This document shows positions 10,642 through 20,910 of a stretch of DNA of 64,000 bases, piece by piece. Numbering within the stretch: position 1 is the first letter of the stretch; each line of letters starts with the position of its first letter. Under the pieces are notes generated by a model. The model saw only the letters and a program-made list of their open reading frames with translations, was not told where the DNA came from and made no database searches. The translations under genes were made by a program, and so were the position numbers. The stretch is from Durusdinium trenchii (taxonomy: Eukaryota > Sar > Dinophyceae > Suessiales > Symbiodiniaceae): the NCBI GenBank assembly GCA_963970005.1, contig CAXAMN010021718.1, forward strand, positions 767,243 to 831,242, in the 5' to 3' direction.

Positions 10642-10975
10642 CTCTTTTGAGTGTCTCCGTGGTCAATTGCCCTGAGCTACTTGTTCTTTTTGATTTGTTA
10701 CTTGTTATTTTACCATTTTGTTTTTCTTTGGTAGAAACAAGTGCTGAAGAAAGCACTCCGTGCAACAAATTAAAGCATTGTATGCCAGCTCTCCGTACTT
10801 CTTCCAAGAAGAAGCCCGTTTCCACCACGTGGAGGTACTGGCTTGGAAACAGTGCTGAGACTGGAGAGGTTGGCGGTGGCCTAAGCTGCGAGCACCCAAG
10901 TAGTCCCGACGGATCACGGGCTTTCCGGCAGAGTTTGGGTATTGGATCCTCATCGCATGGGCGATCTTCTGGAAC

Positions 10976-11660
10976 TCATACGTACGTGTTGTTGCAGGAA
11001 CTCAGGATGCTTGTCTGTTCCTTGCGATCCAGGCCTCCAAAACAAAGGACCATCATCGCTCGGATCTGCTTAGGGACGGAGGTTCCAGTTGCATTCTCTT
11101 CCAACCTTCGGAAGTCTTGCTCTCTCCTCACGATGTACTGCTGCATCGTCTCATTGTTCTTCCGCCAAACGTTCGGGGAGTAGAAAGCCTGGAAGAACAG
11201 TTCGCTGGTCTTGACCGGGAGCTCGGCAGCAATGCTGTCTTTCAACGTTCGGATGAACAACTTCATCCCAGCATCCGTAGGCTTGCCTTCACTTGTCTTC
11301 GTCTTCAGCTTTGGATGCTCGAGCTTCCGAACCGACTCACATGCAGCACCAGAGCGTCCGGCTCGAAGGTGAACTGGTGTAGCAATCTGGAGTGCGTCCT
11401 GACCCTCACGGCCATGGAACAAATCCCAAGCCCTTTCTTCATACTCTTCAAACATCTCTGCCTCGCTGCGGCACACCATGTCTGTCGGTGAGGATGCTTC
11501 CAGCATAGGCCGACATGTTGAGCTCATAGAAGGCGGCTTCACAAGCTCAGCAGCAACGGAGTGTGGTGCCACCTGCCTCCGTGGGCAAAGTGGCCAGCAG
11601 CAAGCGCGCGCGGCAGCAGCGCCGAAGGAAAGCGGCGCTAGCGGTCGCCCGGAGTGAACC
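10976..11660 (-). pseudogene. LTR-retrotransposon gag-like fossil
   Basis: An open stretch of about 220 codons resembling the gag protein of dinoflagellate LTR (Ty1/copia-like) elements. Recognisable pieces are FDGKRIPVHSG, YEERAWDLFHGREG, KLKTKTSEGKPTDAGMK and MQQYIVRREQDFRRLEE, the usual helical gag core. No protease, integrase or LTR-type reverse transcriptase follows, so the element is broken and incomplete. It lies just inside the right-hand 168-bp repeat, where gag of an LTR element would lie. Age cannot be judged beyond the near identity of the two repeats. Confidence 0.7.
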
Positions 11661-11674
11661 GGGATCCGCTTACC

Positions 11675-11842
11675 ATCAAAGTACCGAAGGCGGCGCGACG
11701 GTCCGAGGTAGCAGCAAAGGACTTTTGGGCCAAGAGCGATCTGCAGGTAATGCAGAGTGGAAAACAGTTGCAAGTGACATGGTGCTTTCCTCCAAAGCTA
11801 GTCTGCTTGACTGCCATGCTGTTCGTTCTCGAAACTTTCAGT
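11675..11842. repeat. 168-bp direct repeat, right copy
   Basis: Same orientation as the copy at 2,127-2,294 and nearly identical. On the minus strand an open frame runs from this repeat straight into the gag-like fossil. On its other side it meets a TTTGACT-rich low-complexity tract, the reverse complement of the tract next to the left copy. Confidence 0.9.
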
Positions 11843-11847
11843 CATAA

Positions 11848-12010
11848 AAATGTACAAAAAAAATGTCAAAATTAGAAACACGGAAGTAAAGAAAATGTCG
11901 GATCTGTGCAACTTGACGTTTTTTGACTTTCTGAAACTTTCCGATTTGCCTTTTTTGACTTTGACTTTTGGGACTGACTTTTTTACTGTTTTGACTTTGC
12001 GTTTAAACTT
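11848..12010. repeat. TTTTGACTTT low-complexity tract
   Basis: Repeated TTTTGAC/TTTGACTTT words, the reverse complement of the AGTCAAA tract at 1,884-2,112. A (TA)n run follows at about 12,055-12,078. Confidence 0.7.
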
Positions 12011-12078
12011 TTGAAAACAGGCTCTCTCCAATGAAAGATGTTTATAAGTATAGAGAATATATATATATAATATATACA

Positions 12079-13545
12079 AGCAAAAGGTAGCATGTTTTGG
12101 TAAAATAGAACACATGCACAAGGCCTTGCCTCAATATGCCTCATGCCTCATGAAATAGGTTTAATTCACTTCACCGAGCTTCTCGTCCACCACTCCAAAG
12201 CCCTCAAGGCAATTGGTGTCATCGGGAATCCAGGCTTTCCAACCTCAGGACAAAAATTGATCTAATTGATTGTGTGGATTGTGTAAATGGGGTAAACCAA
12301 TTGTACAAATTCACATAGTTCCCAACCTAAACAATTGATTGTGTACATGATTCAGCAATAGGACGATCTCAGTTCATAGAATGGCAACACACGAGCTGTC
12401 CTGCGTCGGAAAAGGATACCAAAATAGAATTTTAGAATCAAAACCTGTAGCAACCTGTGCAGTGCTGTGCCGCGTGGTCAAGTTAAAACCCCAAGAGGTG
12501 TTTAAAACATGCAAGGACTCAAAATCCCCGGCTACTTTGACCAGTGTTAATTTGAAAACGACAAACTTGCAAATGTTCATGCATGTTCAATTGGAACACA
12601 CCAACCAAGGAAACAAACGAGCAGACAAGGCGGGCAAAGACAGTATTTCATCAAGCTTTGCACTGATGTTTGCTCAGAAACGGTCTTGATTCTCCTTGAG
12701 CCAGCGGCAAGCCACGTCGGACTTTGAGCCTGTCTGACGCCACCTGGACGTTGCTCAGTTGCGTCCGGTCTCGGAAGATCAGACATAGAGGTGGCATAAT
12801 GTGACATGATAATCCACCGAAAACCACCACTTTTCGCACTTTGCTTATATAAGCCGTATGTTTACCCTAGGAGATCAGCCCCTGAATTAATTTGTGTTGT
12901 CTTGTTTTGAATGCGGTGATTATGTTCCTGTCTAGTATGCATGCGATGGCGACTTTCTTGCTTGGTTTTTGTTTGCTACCTGGGGAGTGGAAATTTATAT
13001 ATAGAGGTTTATAACGCAGCCTTGCTCGCTTTGACGTGCGGGATGGCTCCTTTGCGGGTCTGTGCAGGTTCCATCGTTTGGTGCATGGGGAACGTTGATC
13101 CGATCGCTAGCGTTGTTGGATTCGCTTCACTCACTCCACAAGCTGTTGACTCAATCGAACTCTTGGCTGCTCCCAAATGTCTTTGGTCAACCCTCCGTTG
13201 ATCCCGAAGCGTTGACTGAGATCCAAGAGTCTCTAGCAGCAGATCTTGAAGCTCTGGCAGCCTGGATGCAACGGAAGCCGAAAAAAGACGCAAAGAACCG
13301 ACCGACAAAACGTGAAGCTGACTACAATCGCCTCAACTGCCTCCTTCAGCTTCAATGAAAGATGCAATAGGGATCAATAGGGTATAATCACACATTTAAA
13401 CATACTAGGGTATAATTATCCCATTAAGAGGTTTCAGTGGATTATGATGGTTAGTAAAGACCTCGGTCGAAATCATTGAAGCTTCATGTCGAACAGCTTG
13501 TTCGGCTCAGAAAAGACAAAGTGAACCGGCATCAGAATTAGGCCT
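12079..13545. other. AT-richer stretch, no gene recognised
   Basis: Contains two copies of the word AATTGATTGTGT (near 12,257 and 12,331) and otherwise unique sequence. ORFs are short on both strands. Nothing identifies a gene. Confidence 0.4.
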
Positions 13546-13550
13546 GTTCT

Positions 13551-13754
13551 AGTCTGGAACTGAGCATTTCTGTTGGATTGCTCAGGCTGTGGGCAAGATG
13601 AAGGTTGGGATGCTTCAACGTCCAAAAACATGGATTGTGATTATGATGTACTTGCTAATAACTGTACTTATGGCTGCAATCCCTCTCATGCAGCTTCTAA
13701 GACTCACTCTTCAGCAACCATCGTCATGCCAACCACCGAGTTGAAGCTAAACGG
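13551..13754 (+). CDS. Possible plus-strand exon with a membrane segment
   Basis: After a stop, a plus-strand frame reads about 67 residues with a clean hydrophobic stretch (TWIVIMMYLLITVLMAAIPL), preceded by a Lys/Arg-containing part (AVGKMKVGMLQRPK) and ended by a stop after SCQPPS. If real it is a terminal exon of a membrane protein on the strand opposite to its neighbours. The ORF is short and I recognise no family. Confidence 0.3.
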
Positions 13755-14101
13755 ATGATGCTACCCGGTGCTACCTCTCATGGTCACAGGAGCTCAACAG
13801 AAAGATCGATACGATACTCAAGTTGCACGCGAAATACTGCAGCAAAATCACAAAAGTATAGAACCAGCTTTGATACCTATTGCGTGTGTTGAGGTTGCTT
13901 TGCCACGTGCCCTCCTAAAATTGAACGGTCTTGGCCCTTGCTGCTTCTCAAGCTGAACAGAACGCTGCCGGGACACTCGAAGTTGATCATCCGCACAAAG
14001 TTCTTCACCTTTGGGGCCTAGTCAGACGCCCAAGTTGCTGACCAAAACACAAGAAATTGGCTAGATTTGACGACAAAGAAGCTCTAAGAAACCCGGCTGG
14101 C

Positions 14102-14615
14102 CTTAGATTGCAAGTTTTGGCTGACCATCTTGGACACATAGCTTCCTTGACCTCCAGTCTTCTTGTCTCCAGCAAGCCATTCGTTTGCACTGTGTCGAGC
14201 AAAAAGCAACTGTTCTGGCAACATCTCAATGAAAGTGGAATCTGGAACCCACCAGTAATGGAGAGCCCGGAAAGTCCGCACATGCTGCAAGAACAAGGAC
14301 CATGCTCCAGAGACTGCGAGAGCAGCTGGAATTCCATAAGCCGTTGACCATTGCATCATCGGCTGTGCTTTCCAACCAGTCCCGGCCGTGAAGACAGGAA
14401 TACATGTAGAGGCATTGTGACGGCACGCAGGGGCATACCACCAGCGGTCGTTGGTACACTTGGCGACAAATGTACCATCTGATTGGTTGACAACTCCATC
14501 GTAGTCGCCTGAATACTTGGCATAGTCCGACATCTGGTTCCGGTCGCTCAGGTCGGTCTCATTGCAGAGCGCCAACTCTGACAGGTCCACGTCGTGGATG
14601 GAACCAAAATATTTC
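14102..14615 (-). CDS. Paralog A exon 3, C-terminal half of binding domain
   Basis: Starts after an acceptor CGCAG and reads KYFGSIHDVDLSELALC, WWYAPACRHNASTCIPVF, TAGTGW and HVRTFRALHYWWVPDSTF. The Cys pair around STC and the Trp-rich ligand-site pattern are shared with paralog B. Length 514 nt, two codons shorter than in B. The end is placed at AAG|GC, a GC donor common in dinoflagellates, because similarity to B fades there. Confidence 0.65.
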
Positions 14616-16623
14616 CTGCGAGTGTCGCATGATTGGCTCCACATGCGACTTGTCGGTCGGTCCAGATTCGACTATATAATACATTATACATCAAAATAAA
14701 GACATCACACAAAAAAAGGGCAAAATGGGAAGTTCATCATCAGACCAGTCTCTTTGGATCATGATGCGTAGTGTTGTAGCCTTTCAAGTACTGGCCAAAC
14801 TCCGAGGAAAACAGCAAAACGTCATGCCCTGGAAACAACCCTTCCGAACAAATGACGTGGAAACGTGTTCTTGACACTGCACACTTGCAGTGCATTTGTG
14901 AACTAGTGTTCTGCTTTGAATACAACGTGAATGTGCTACGAACAGTGAGTGTCACCCACCTTGCCCCAATGTCACGACTCTTCGATGATGGATGATGCAG
15001 CAATAAGACTGACATACCCAGTGATCCTACCACACCAGTTGATCATGAATCATGACTCTTACTGTCACTGTGTTGCGACCGGGTGAAGAAACCGGATGAC
15101 AGGCTGGGACTGGTGGACCAGAAAAGTCGATTGAATCCAAAATGGACCTCACAGGCAGAATGGAGAACTTTGCAGGTTCCAAGTCCAGTGGAAAGCATTC
15201 AAGCATTTCTGACTTGGCCTATTGAGCCATCAACCCTCCTACTCTTCGCTGCGAAAAGTGAAAGCCCGTGGCCCCTTTAAGAGAAAACCTGGAGGCTTTG
15301 AATAAGAAAAATACACTGAGACAAGCGAAGTAACTCTTGTAGAAGTCCAGAGCAAGACCGGATTCACTGTAGGCAGCTTGGAGAATCGCTCGGCTTACGT
15401 ACATGGATTCTTCTCCTGCATACCCCATGCTCCCTAAATCCTCCGCCGCAAGTCTTGGATACTCTTTGGCGAACTGATTCTGAGTGGAAGCATAGCTTCC
15501 AATCCAAGAGTCCACGCTCACATGGATCGTTGTTTCTTGGGTGCCACATTCCATGTTGGCTTTGTCATTGAAGTCGGTACATCCTGCCAAAGCAAAGACT
15601 TGAGAACCTCCATTCCCACCCACTGTAGGATTCACCTGAGCGTGAAAGCCAAGACCCTCACGAATCATAAGTGCTGCCATGTGGATGAGAAGGGAGTTTG
15701 ATTCCCATGCCATTTCAAACAGTCCGATTGGAATGTTGTTGCCGGCATCATCCTGAAGGCAGGGGTGAATGTTCATGGGTTAGTAAGTCTGGTCGATCAT
15801 GGACCATGCGCAAAAGGTATAATAAGTGCAGTTAGGTACTATACAAGCATAGACCCCAAACAGCTTCAAAACGATTCGTTAGGACCAATATTATATATTC
15901 CAAAACGAGTTCTTGGTACATCCGACCTTCTCCCCCAAGAGCTAAGCATCGACATCGCTAATTGTTCAGCCACAAGAGAAGACAAGAGAAGAGCAGGACA
16001 AGAGGACAAGACCCGGTCACAGAGTTCGGCCACAGAGTTCAGGGCTGCGGGCAGTCAGTGTGTCCAGGGCTGGTCAGTGTGGCCAGAGGACAAGAGAAGG
16101 GCAACAGCAGGACAAGAGAAGGACAGCACGAGGACAAGACCCAGCCACAGAGCGCGGCCACAAAGCCCGGCCAAAGAGTTCAGGGGCGCGGCCAGTCAGT
16201 GTGGCCAGCTCTTGCTTTCTAAGATAGAACCCCAACAGTAAACTGTTTGGGGAACAGTAAGTCAGGGGCGCGGCCAAGACAAGGACAAGAGGAGGACAAG
16301 ACCCAGACACAAAGCCCGGCCACAGAGCCCGGCCACAGACTTCAGGGGCGCGGCCAAGACAAGGACAAGAGGAGGACAAGACCCGGACACAGAGCCCGGC
16401 CACAGAGTCAGGGGCGTGGCCAGTGAGTGTGGCCAGCTAAGATAGAACGCCAACAGTAAACTGTTTGGGGAATAAAAAATAACTATGTGGATTTTGATGC
16501 AACCCTCCCTTCCTGGATGTACTCTCGCTGGCTTTCTGGCACGCCGTCAGCGAGGCAAAGACCTGAGCCCCAACCCACAATCGGGCGTAGAAGCACCACT
16601 GCCAAACGCAGCGTTGCAGCCAT
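14102..16623 (-). CDS. Secreted substrate-binding-domain protein, paralog A (3 exons seen)
   Basis: Three exons join in frame: 16,623-16,513, 15,752-15,337 and 14,615-14,102. The product starts with a signal peptide and continues into a domain resembling the type 2 periplasmic binding proteins of the glycine-betaine (OpuAC/ProX) group. It would bind a small ligand outside the cell. The same exons, with the same phases, recur in paralog B at 50.4-47.5 kb. Intron 1 is 760 nt and full of repeats, against 109 nt in B. No cysteine-rich exon 4 was found between 14.1 and 12.9 kb, so paralog A is either truncated by the retroelement block downstream or continues beyond recognition. The family assignment is by pattern only. 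Confidence 0.6.
15337..15752 (-). CDS. Paralog A exon 2, N-terminal half of binding domain
   Basis: 416 nt, exactly the length of the matching exon in paralog B. Reads DDAGNNIPIGLFEM, LAGCTDFNDKANMECGTQET, IHVSVDSWIGSY and SGLALDFYK. It begins after CTTCAG and ends TACAA followed by GAGTTAC, so the next intron begins GA. Conserved cysteines in AGCTDF and ECGTQE probably form a disulphide. Confidence 0.7.
15960..16471. repeat. Intronic tandem repeat R with hairpins (in intron 1 of paralog A)
   Basis: Two related blocks made of variants of GAGGACAAGACCCGGACACAGA and TTCAGGGGCGCGGCCA, each ending with a hairpin CCCCAACAG-TAAA-CTGTTTGGGG (16,230-16,252 and, one base weaker, 16,448-16,470). A third, diverged copy with the same CTGTTTGGGG word lies at 21,226-21,385 in a kinase intron. 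The element accounts for most of the extra length of this intron relative to paralog B. Confidence 0.8.
16513..16623 (-). CDS. Paralog A exon 1, signal peptide
   Basis: 37 codons from ATG at 16,623. A hydrophobic start (MAATLRLAVVLLRPIVGWG) is followed by CLADGVPESQREYIQ, which matches CLDDGVPESQREYIQ in paralog B. The exon ends ATCCAG followed by GAAGGG, so intron 1 begins GA. This start is chosen because the homologous methionine and signal are conserved in B. Confidence 0.65.
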
Positions 16624-16963
16624 TAAAACGCTCCGCCAATCAGCCGACTGGCGGGGGGCCCAGCCCCTGGGTAGGGGCGAACTCCACGGCTACACAAAGC
16701 TGAAGCCAAACGCTCAGTGGCGCCTCCGATCACGAACAACAATCCACCTATTCACGGCCAATTGCCTAGTGCTGTTACTAAATCCATCCCTAGTAGAAGG
16801 AGAGTATATAACCAAACAAGACTCAAGACGCTGACCGCTGACCGTTTGATGCCAATTCAGGATCCGGGATCCGGGATCAAAGAAGAAAGGAGTTGCTCCT
16901 TTCAAGTTCCGTGATCAAAAGCAACTTCAACTGCCAGCGACCCACGCCTGACGTCCACACTGA

Positions 16964-17248
16964 TCAGCCCGGCCTGACGTCCAAACCGACCCCCAAACGC
17001 CGACCGCGACGTCCGCGCAGACGGCGCAAACCGCGTCCGACGGTCCGACGCTCCGGTCCTCGGGGCTCGGCGGTCGAGTTGGGGCGAAGTTCCTCGTGCG
17101 ACGGACGTGGGGAGCTTCGACCTTCGAAAGAAGCGCGGCGAGGGGGCGAGGGGGCGAGGGGGCGAGGTGATCTGGGAGAAGGTGGTGTTCTTTGGACCAA
17201 AGAAGCACTGGGGCGAGTGGCGCGGTGTTCGTTCTGGCGCGGTGTCAC
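16964..17248. other. GC-rich stretch, no gene assigned
   Basis: Strongly GC-rich with Arg/Pro/Ser-rich frames on both strands, including (GAGGGGGC)n-like sequence at 17,145-17,170. Composition alone explains the open frames. Confidence 0.4.
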
Positions 17249-17266
17249 TCTTTCATTGGCTTCTGT

Positions 17267-17460
17267 TCAAGGAAGGAATATCACTTGGACGTTGTCTGTT
17301 AGAAGGGCTTTGTGTCTTTGAGATACCCAAAACACGATCGCTGCCAATGGTTCTTTTCCAAGAGGCTCGTGTCCACACTGTTTGATCGTTTCCAGAACCG
17401 AACGGAGACCTTCGACGTCTGACACCATTTGGTGCACACCGATCGGATGCTCGGACCGTA
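17267..17460 (-). CDS. Exon-like ORF, unknown function
   Basis: The minus strand reads GVHQMVSDVEGLRSVLETIK, then EPLAAIVFWVSQRHKALL, with a normal helical protein pattern that the other frames lack. It lies downstream of the kinase exons on the same strand and could be a C-terminal exon of that gene. No domain recognised. Confidence 0.35.
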
Positions 17461-17660
17461 AGGATGTCCTCGGACCACATGGCCATGGTGCGCCTGGTGA
17501 TAAAGAAGGGGTATGTATAAGGTCTGTCGGTCGACTTCGAGGGTCCAGGTCTGTAGAAGGGCGCACTCTGAGATAACTGTTTGTGATCAAAAAGTCGCTC
17601 ATTTCTAGACGGTATTCTTTCAAGGATTGGCACTTTTTTGTCAGGCCTGTAGACATACTT

Positions 17661-19554
17661 CGCTGAAAAATCTATGAATGCTCGAAAGATCTAGCAGTGA
17701 AACTGTCCCAGGCTAGCACAACGCAGAACTGCAACAAAAAAAGACACGCACAGCCTGCATCATGACCCTGAAAACAGGAACCCTCCATGTTCCAAACGCT
17801 TTTTGGGGTTGCTTTGGAGAGCCGTGAGCAATATTTAAGCAGGCAATCCACAGTGGCCTTCTTAGTCTCTAAACGAAGACGAAAACAATTCCATGGGACT
17901 GAGATCTATCAACTCCGCCGGAAACGCAGAGGGGAAACGTCAACGCGACGCGTTTCAAAGACTCAGCCGCGGCTCTTGCGCGTGCTCCTAATAAGTTTAA
18001 GTTGACGCATCGTTGGACTTGAGAACCAAATTGTCCAAAGAGTTTCAGGACAAATGTATCTGATCATCCCCGGATTCCGAGGTCCGTCTCCTGTCAATTG
18101 CTCTGTCCAAACATTTTGGTTGACAAAGAAAGGGCTCGCACCAAGTGGGGGAGTGGTGACTTATTGGTCTCTCTAAATCCAACTCTAAAAATCTGCACAA
18201 ATGGGTCGCAGGGCTGGGTCGATTTGGTGTCCACGGTCCACGACCTTCATGCCACAGGGTCAATGCCCAATGGGTTTCTACAACTGGGGAAATATGTCTT
18301 GACCACTTCGCAGCTCGCTTCATCGCAATTGGCTAAGCAATCCCAGGCAGAGAAAGGACTAGATCGGCCAAATCCTTTAAAGGTCTTTGGATCATGGCCA
18401 TCTCGGGTCTATCCTCGCCTGAGGCGCCGAAGCAGCGAGGAGCGCAGCGGAGGAGCCCGAAGACATGGGCTGACGCTAGTGAATTGGAGGGATCATCGGA
18501 AGAAGTATTGGACAAAAATACGAAGGGGGTAAATCCCGCTATCTTTGGGAATCTTCAGCCACTATCTGTCCATTTGGCAACGGACATGCTTGCCTCTTCG
18601 AAGGAACTCGAGATATCTCGAGATTCTCTACTTTGAGGGTGGTCCCAGAGTTCCACTTCCAAACACGGCCAAAAAACCGGGGTATTGATCGGACATCAAG
18701 AAGAAGAAGAAGAAGAAGAAAGAAGAAGAAGGACCAGGATAACGACCTCTTGTCTTGGAGTCTCCGAGAATCATCGAATCTCAACCGAGCTTTTTGGGGA
18801 CCCTGTCTCATCTACCCAAATGCGCCCTGCCTCACCAATCCCTAGCTCAGTTTTGTTCCCCAGTCGGGTTGTTTGAAGCTTCTGTGGTAGAATCTATAGG
18901 ATCTGCTTCAAACGAAGCAAAGAGCCGCAGCTCCATGTCCACCTTCAACTCGAACAAAAGAGATGACATGAGACAACTGAGCCCTGAAACATGGGCAAAC
19001 GTTACCAAAGAGTGCCCATTCTATTAGTCTGAGCTCTTCTTTCCTCTTTTGCACAAAAATGGAATGAATCCTCTGAATTTTTCTGAAAAGTGTGTTTCAT
19101 CCATCTCCCGATCCAGGGCACTGAATTCCGCAACGCAACTGGCGGCAAGTTCTCGCAGTTCAGCCAATCGAGGCTCCTCACCGTTTGGGCTCGACACTGA
19201 CGGGTGGGCGAAAATGCAACACGGACTCAGTCAGAAAGGAGATGAGAAGTGAAGGAAAAAGCAACAACGTAGGGGGGCCAGTAAATGTGCTGTCCCCGTT
19301 GAACCCAGTTGAACCCAGTTGATCCAGTTGACCCGGTTGACTTTGTCTGATGGAAGTGTGGTACTGGTGTGGTATTCGTCGTCGTCGTGGTGGTGGTGCT
19401 TCGTCGGGGTCAATTGGGTCTTGAGATTTAGCTTGGCCCGTTGTGCGAGCGCAATGGACAAATCCCAGAATCCATGGGTCTTGAGTGTACCACCCTGCTT
19501 GAAAACGACAGGCGTCTCCAAGATGACACCTGCACCCATGCTGACACCCTGCAC
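17661..19554. other. Intronic or intergenic DNA with few signals
   Basis: Apart from the AAG run and some short open frames, I see no clear exon. A minus frame near 18,300 (SEVVKTYFPSCRNPLG) is weakly protein-like. ORFs at 19.2-19.5 kb on both strands are built on GTTGAACCC/GTTGACC word repeats at 19,295-19,345. Confidence 0.35.
18697..18740. repeat. (AAG)n microsatellite
   Basis: About 14 AAG triplets with one interruption. It generates the poly-Lys/poly-Leu ORFs seen on the two strands. Confidence 0.9.
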
Positions 19555-19809
19555 TCATTCAATTGAACTGTTCGACGATCTTGCAATTACTCCAAGGTCT
19601 CTAGGTGTTCTGCGCACTTCCGCATCTGGTGCCCAAGCCAATCCTCCCGGAGGAAGGTCCGGGCCCCTTCCCATTCCTTTCCATCTGCGCAGAAGGTCAC
19701 GGATCGGTCCCGAGGGGTCGGACGTGGATGGTCCTTGGGCCATGACCAATGAAAGGAAATCTTCTTCTTCTTGGCGTCTTTGTAGTGATCGGTCTCCTAA
19801 GCGTAGCAA
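19555..19809 (-). CDS. Exon-like ORF downstream of the kinase exons
   Basis: Reads RRQEEEDFLSLVMAQGPSTS, IRDLLRRWKGMGRGPDLPPG and RTPRDLGVIARSSNSSIE before a stop. The composition is protein-like and the strand and position fit the C-terminal part of the kinase gene. No known motif, so this is a guess from coding appearance. Confidence 0.35.
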   Translation of the reverse strand: MLRLGDRSLQRRQEEEDFLSLVMAQGPSTSDPSGPIRDLLRRWKGMGRGPDLPPGGLAWAPDAEVRRTPRDLGVIARSSNSSIE

Positions 19810-20257
19810 CGATTTGGAACCGGAACCCTGGCTTCAGTCTCGAGAATCACTTGCAGGAGGGTCAAGAGAGTTGCAAAGGCTTCCACACCACTTTATTCAC
19901 AAGAAGCCGCAGCAGCCCCACTCTGGTGAGATAGCTGGCTGGGACTGAAGCGAAAGAAGGGGGAGTCCCAAGGTCTCTGAGGAACATACGGAAACATACG
20001 GAAACGACACTCTCTTTCAGACAAAGACGGACAGTTCACCTGATTTGTAGAGGAATTCAAGTATGGTCTGAGTTGTCCACTTTCATGACCTTGTTGCTGG
20101 TTTTGGTGAGGGTCCTGAACCAGGAGAATCTGAAGACCAGCACGTTTTGTGTTGCTTCGATCTGTGAGATCAGGTTTGATCGCACCGATTCAGTGATCAA
20201 CTCAGGTTTGAAAACACCAACATGGGCGTGTCTGGAAAGAACCTCCAAAACGGACGC

Positions 20258-20695
20258 CATCGCTAGTAGGTGGAGGACATCGCTCGTAGGTTGCAGGCCA
20301 TTGCCAGTATGTAGGTTTGAAGCCGTCGCATGCCGTCGCTAGTACGTAGGTTGGAGGCCATCACTAGTAGGTTGGAGGCCATCACTAGTAGGTTGGAGGC
20401 CACCGCTAGTAGATGGAGGCCATCGCTAGTACCTAGGCATGGCTAGTAGGATGGAGGCCATCACTAGTAGGTGGAGGCCATCGCTACATAGGTTGGAGGC
20501 CATCGCTAGTACGTAGGTTGGAGGCCATCGCTATTAGGTTGGAGGCCATGGCTGGTAGGTCGGAGGCCATCGCTATCAGGTTGGAGGCCATTGCTAGTAG
20601 GTCGGAGGCCATCGCTAGTAGGTTGGAGGCCATGGCTAGTAGGTTGGAGGCCATCGCTATCATCGCTCTTAAATTGGAGACCATCGCTAGTTGAC
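20258..20695 (-). repeat. 21-bp GGAGGCCAT array
   Basis: About twenty degenerate units of GGTTGGAGGCCATCGCTAGTA, i.e. the minus orientation of the ATGGCCTCCAACC family. Units vary in length through loss of the GCTAGTA part, so the period is not strict. The array sits in or just after the kinase gene. Confidence 0.95.
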
Positions 20696-20789
20696 TAAGA
20701 AAAACCAATCTAGTTGCGGGAAAACCCCTTCCTCATCGCTCATCCCCGATGCTGCGCTCGCTCGCTCACTCTCAGCTTATTCAAAAGCC

Positions 20790-20910
20790 TATCCAGGTGT
20801 CTGGGCCACACGCTTTGCCGGTAATCAGATCGAGCAGGACGATCCCGAAGCTGTACACATCCGACTTCCGGGTCGATCGACCTGGTCCGCTGCTGGTGAG
20901 GTGACAGATC
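20790..20910 (-). CDS. Kinase exon: subdomain IX
   Basis: Reads RKSDVYSFGIVLLDLITGK, with the invariant Asp of helix F. The frame ends shortly after in a stop, so a splice donor probably lies after TGK. Confidence 0.65.

Noticed and set aside
16893-17321. Arg/Pro-rich plus-strand ORF of 142 codons
   Set aside because: Explained by the GC-rich local composition. Frames on the other strand are equally open.
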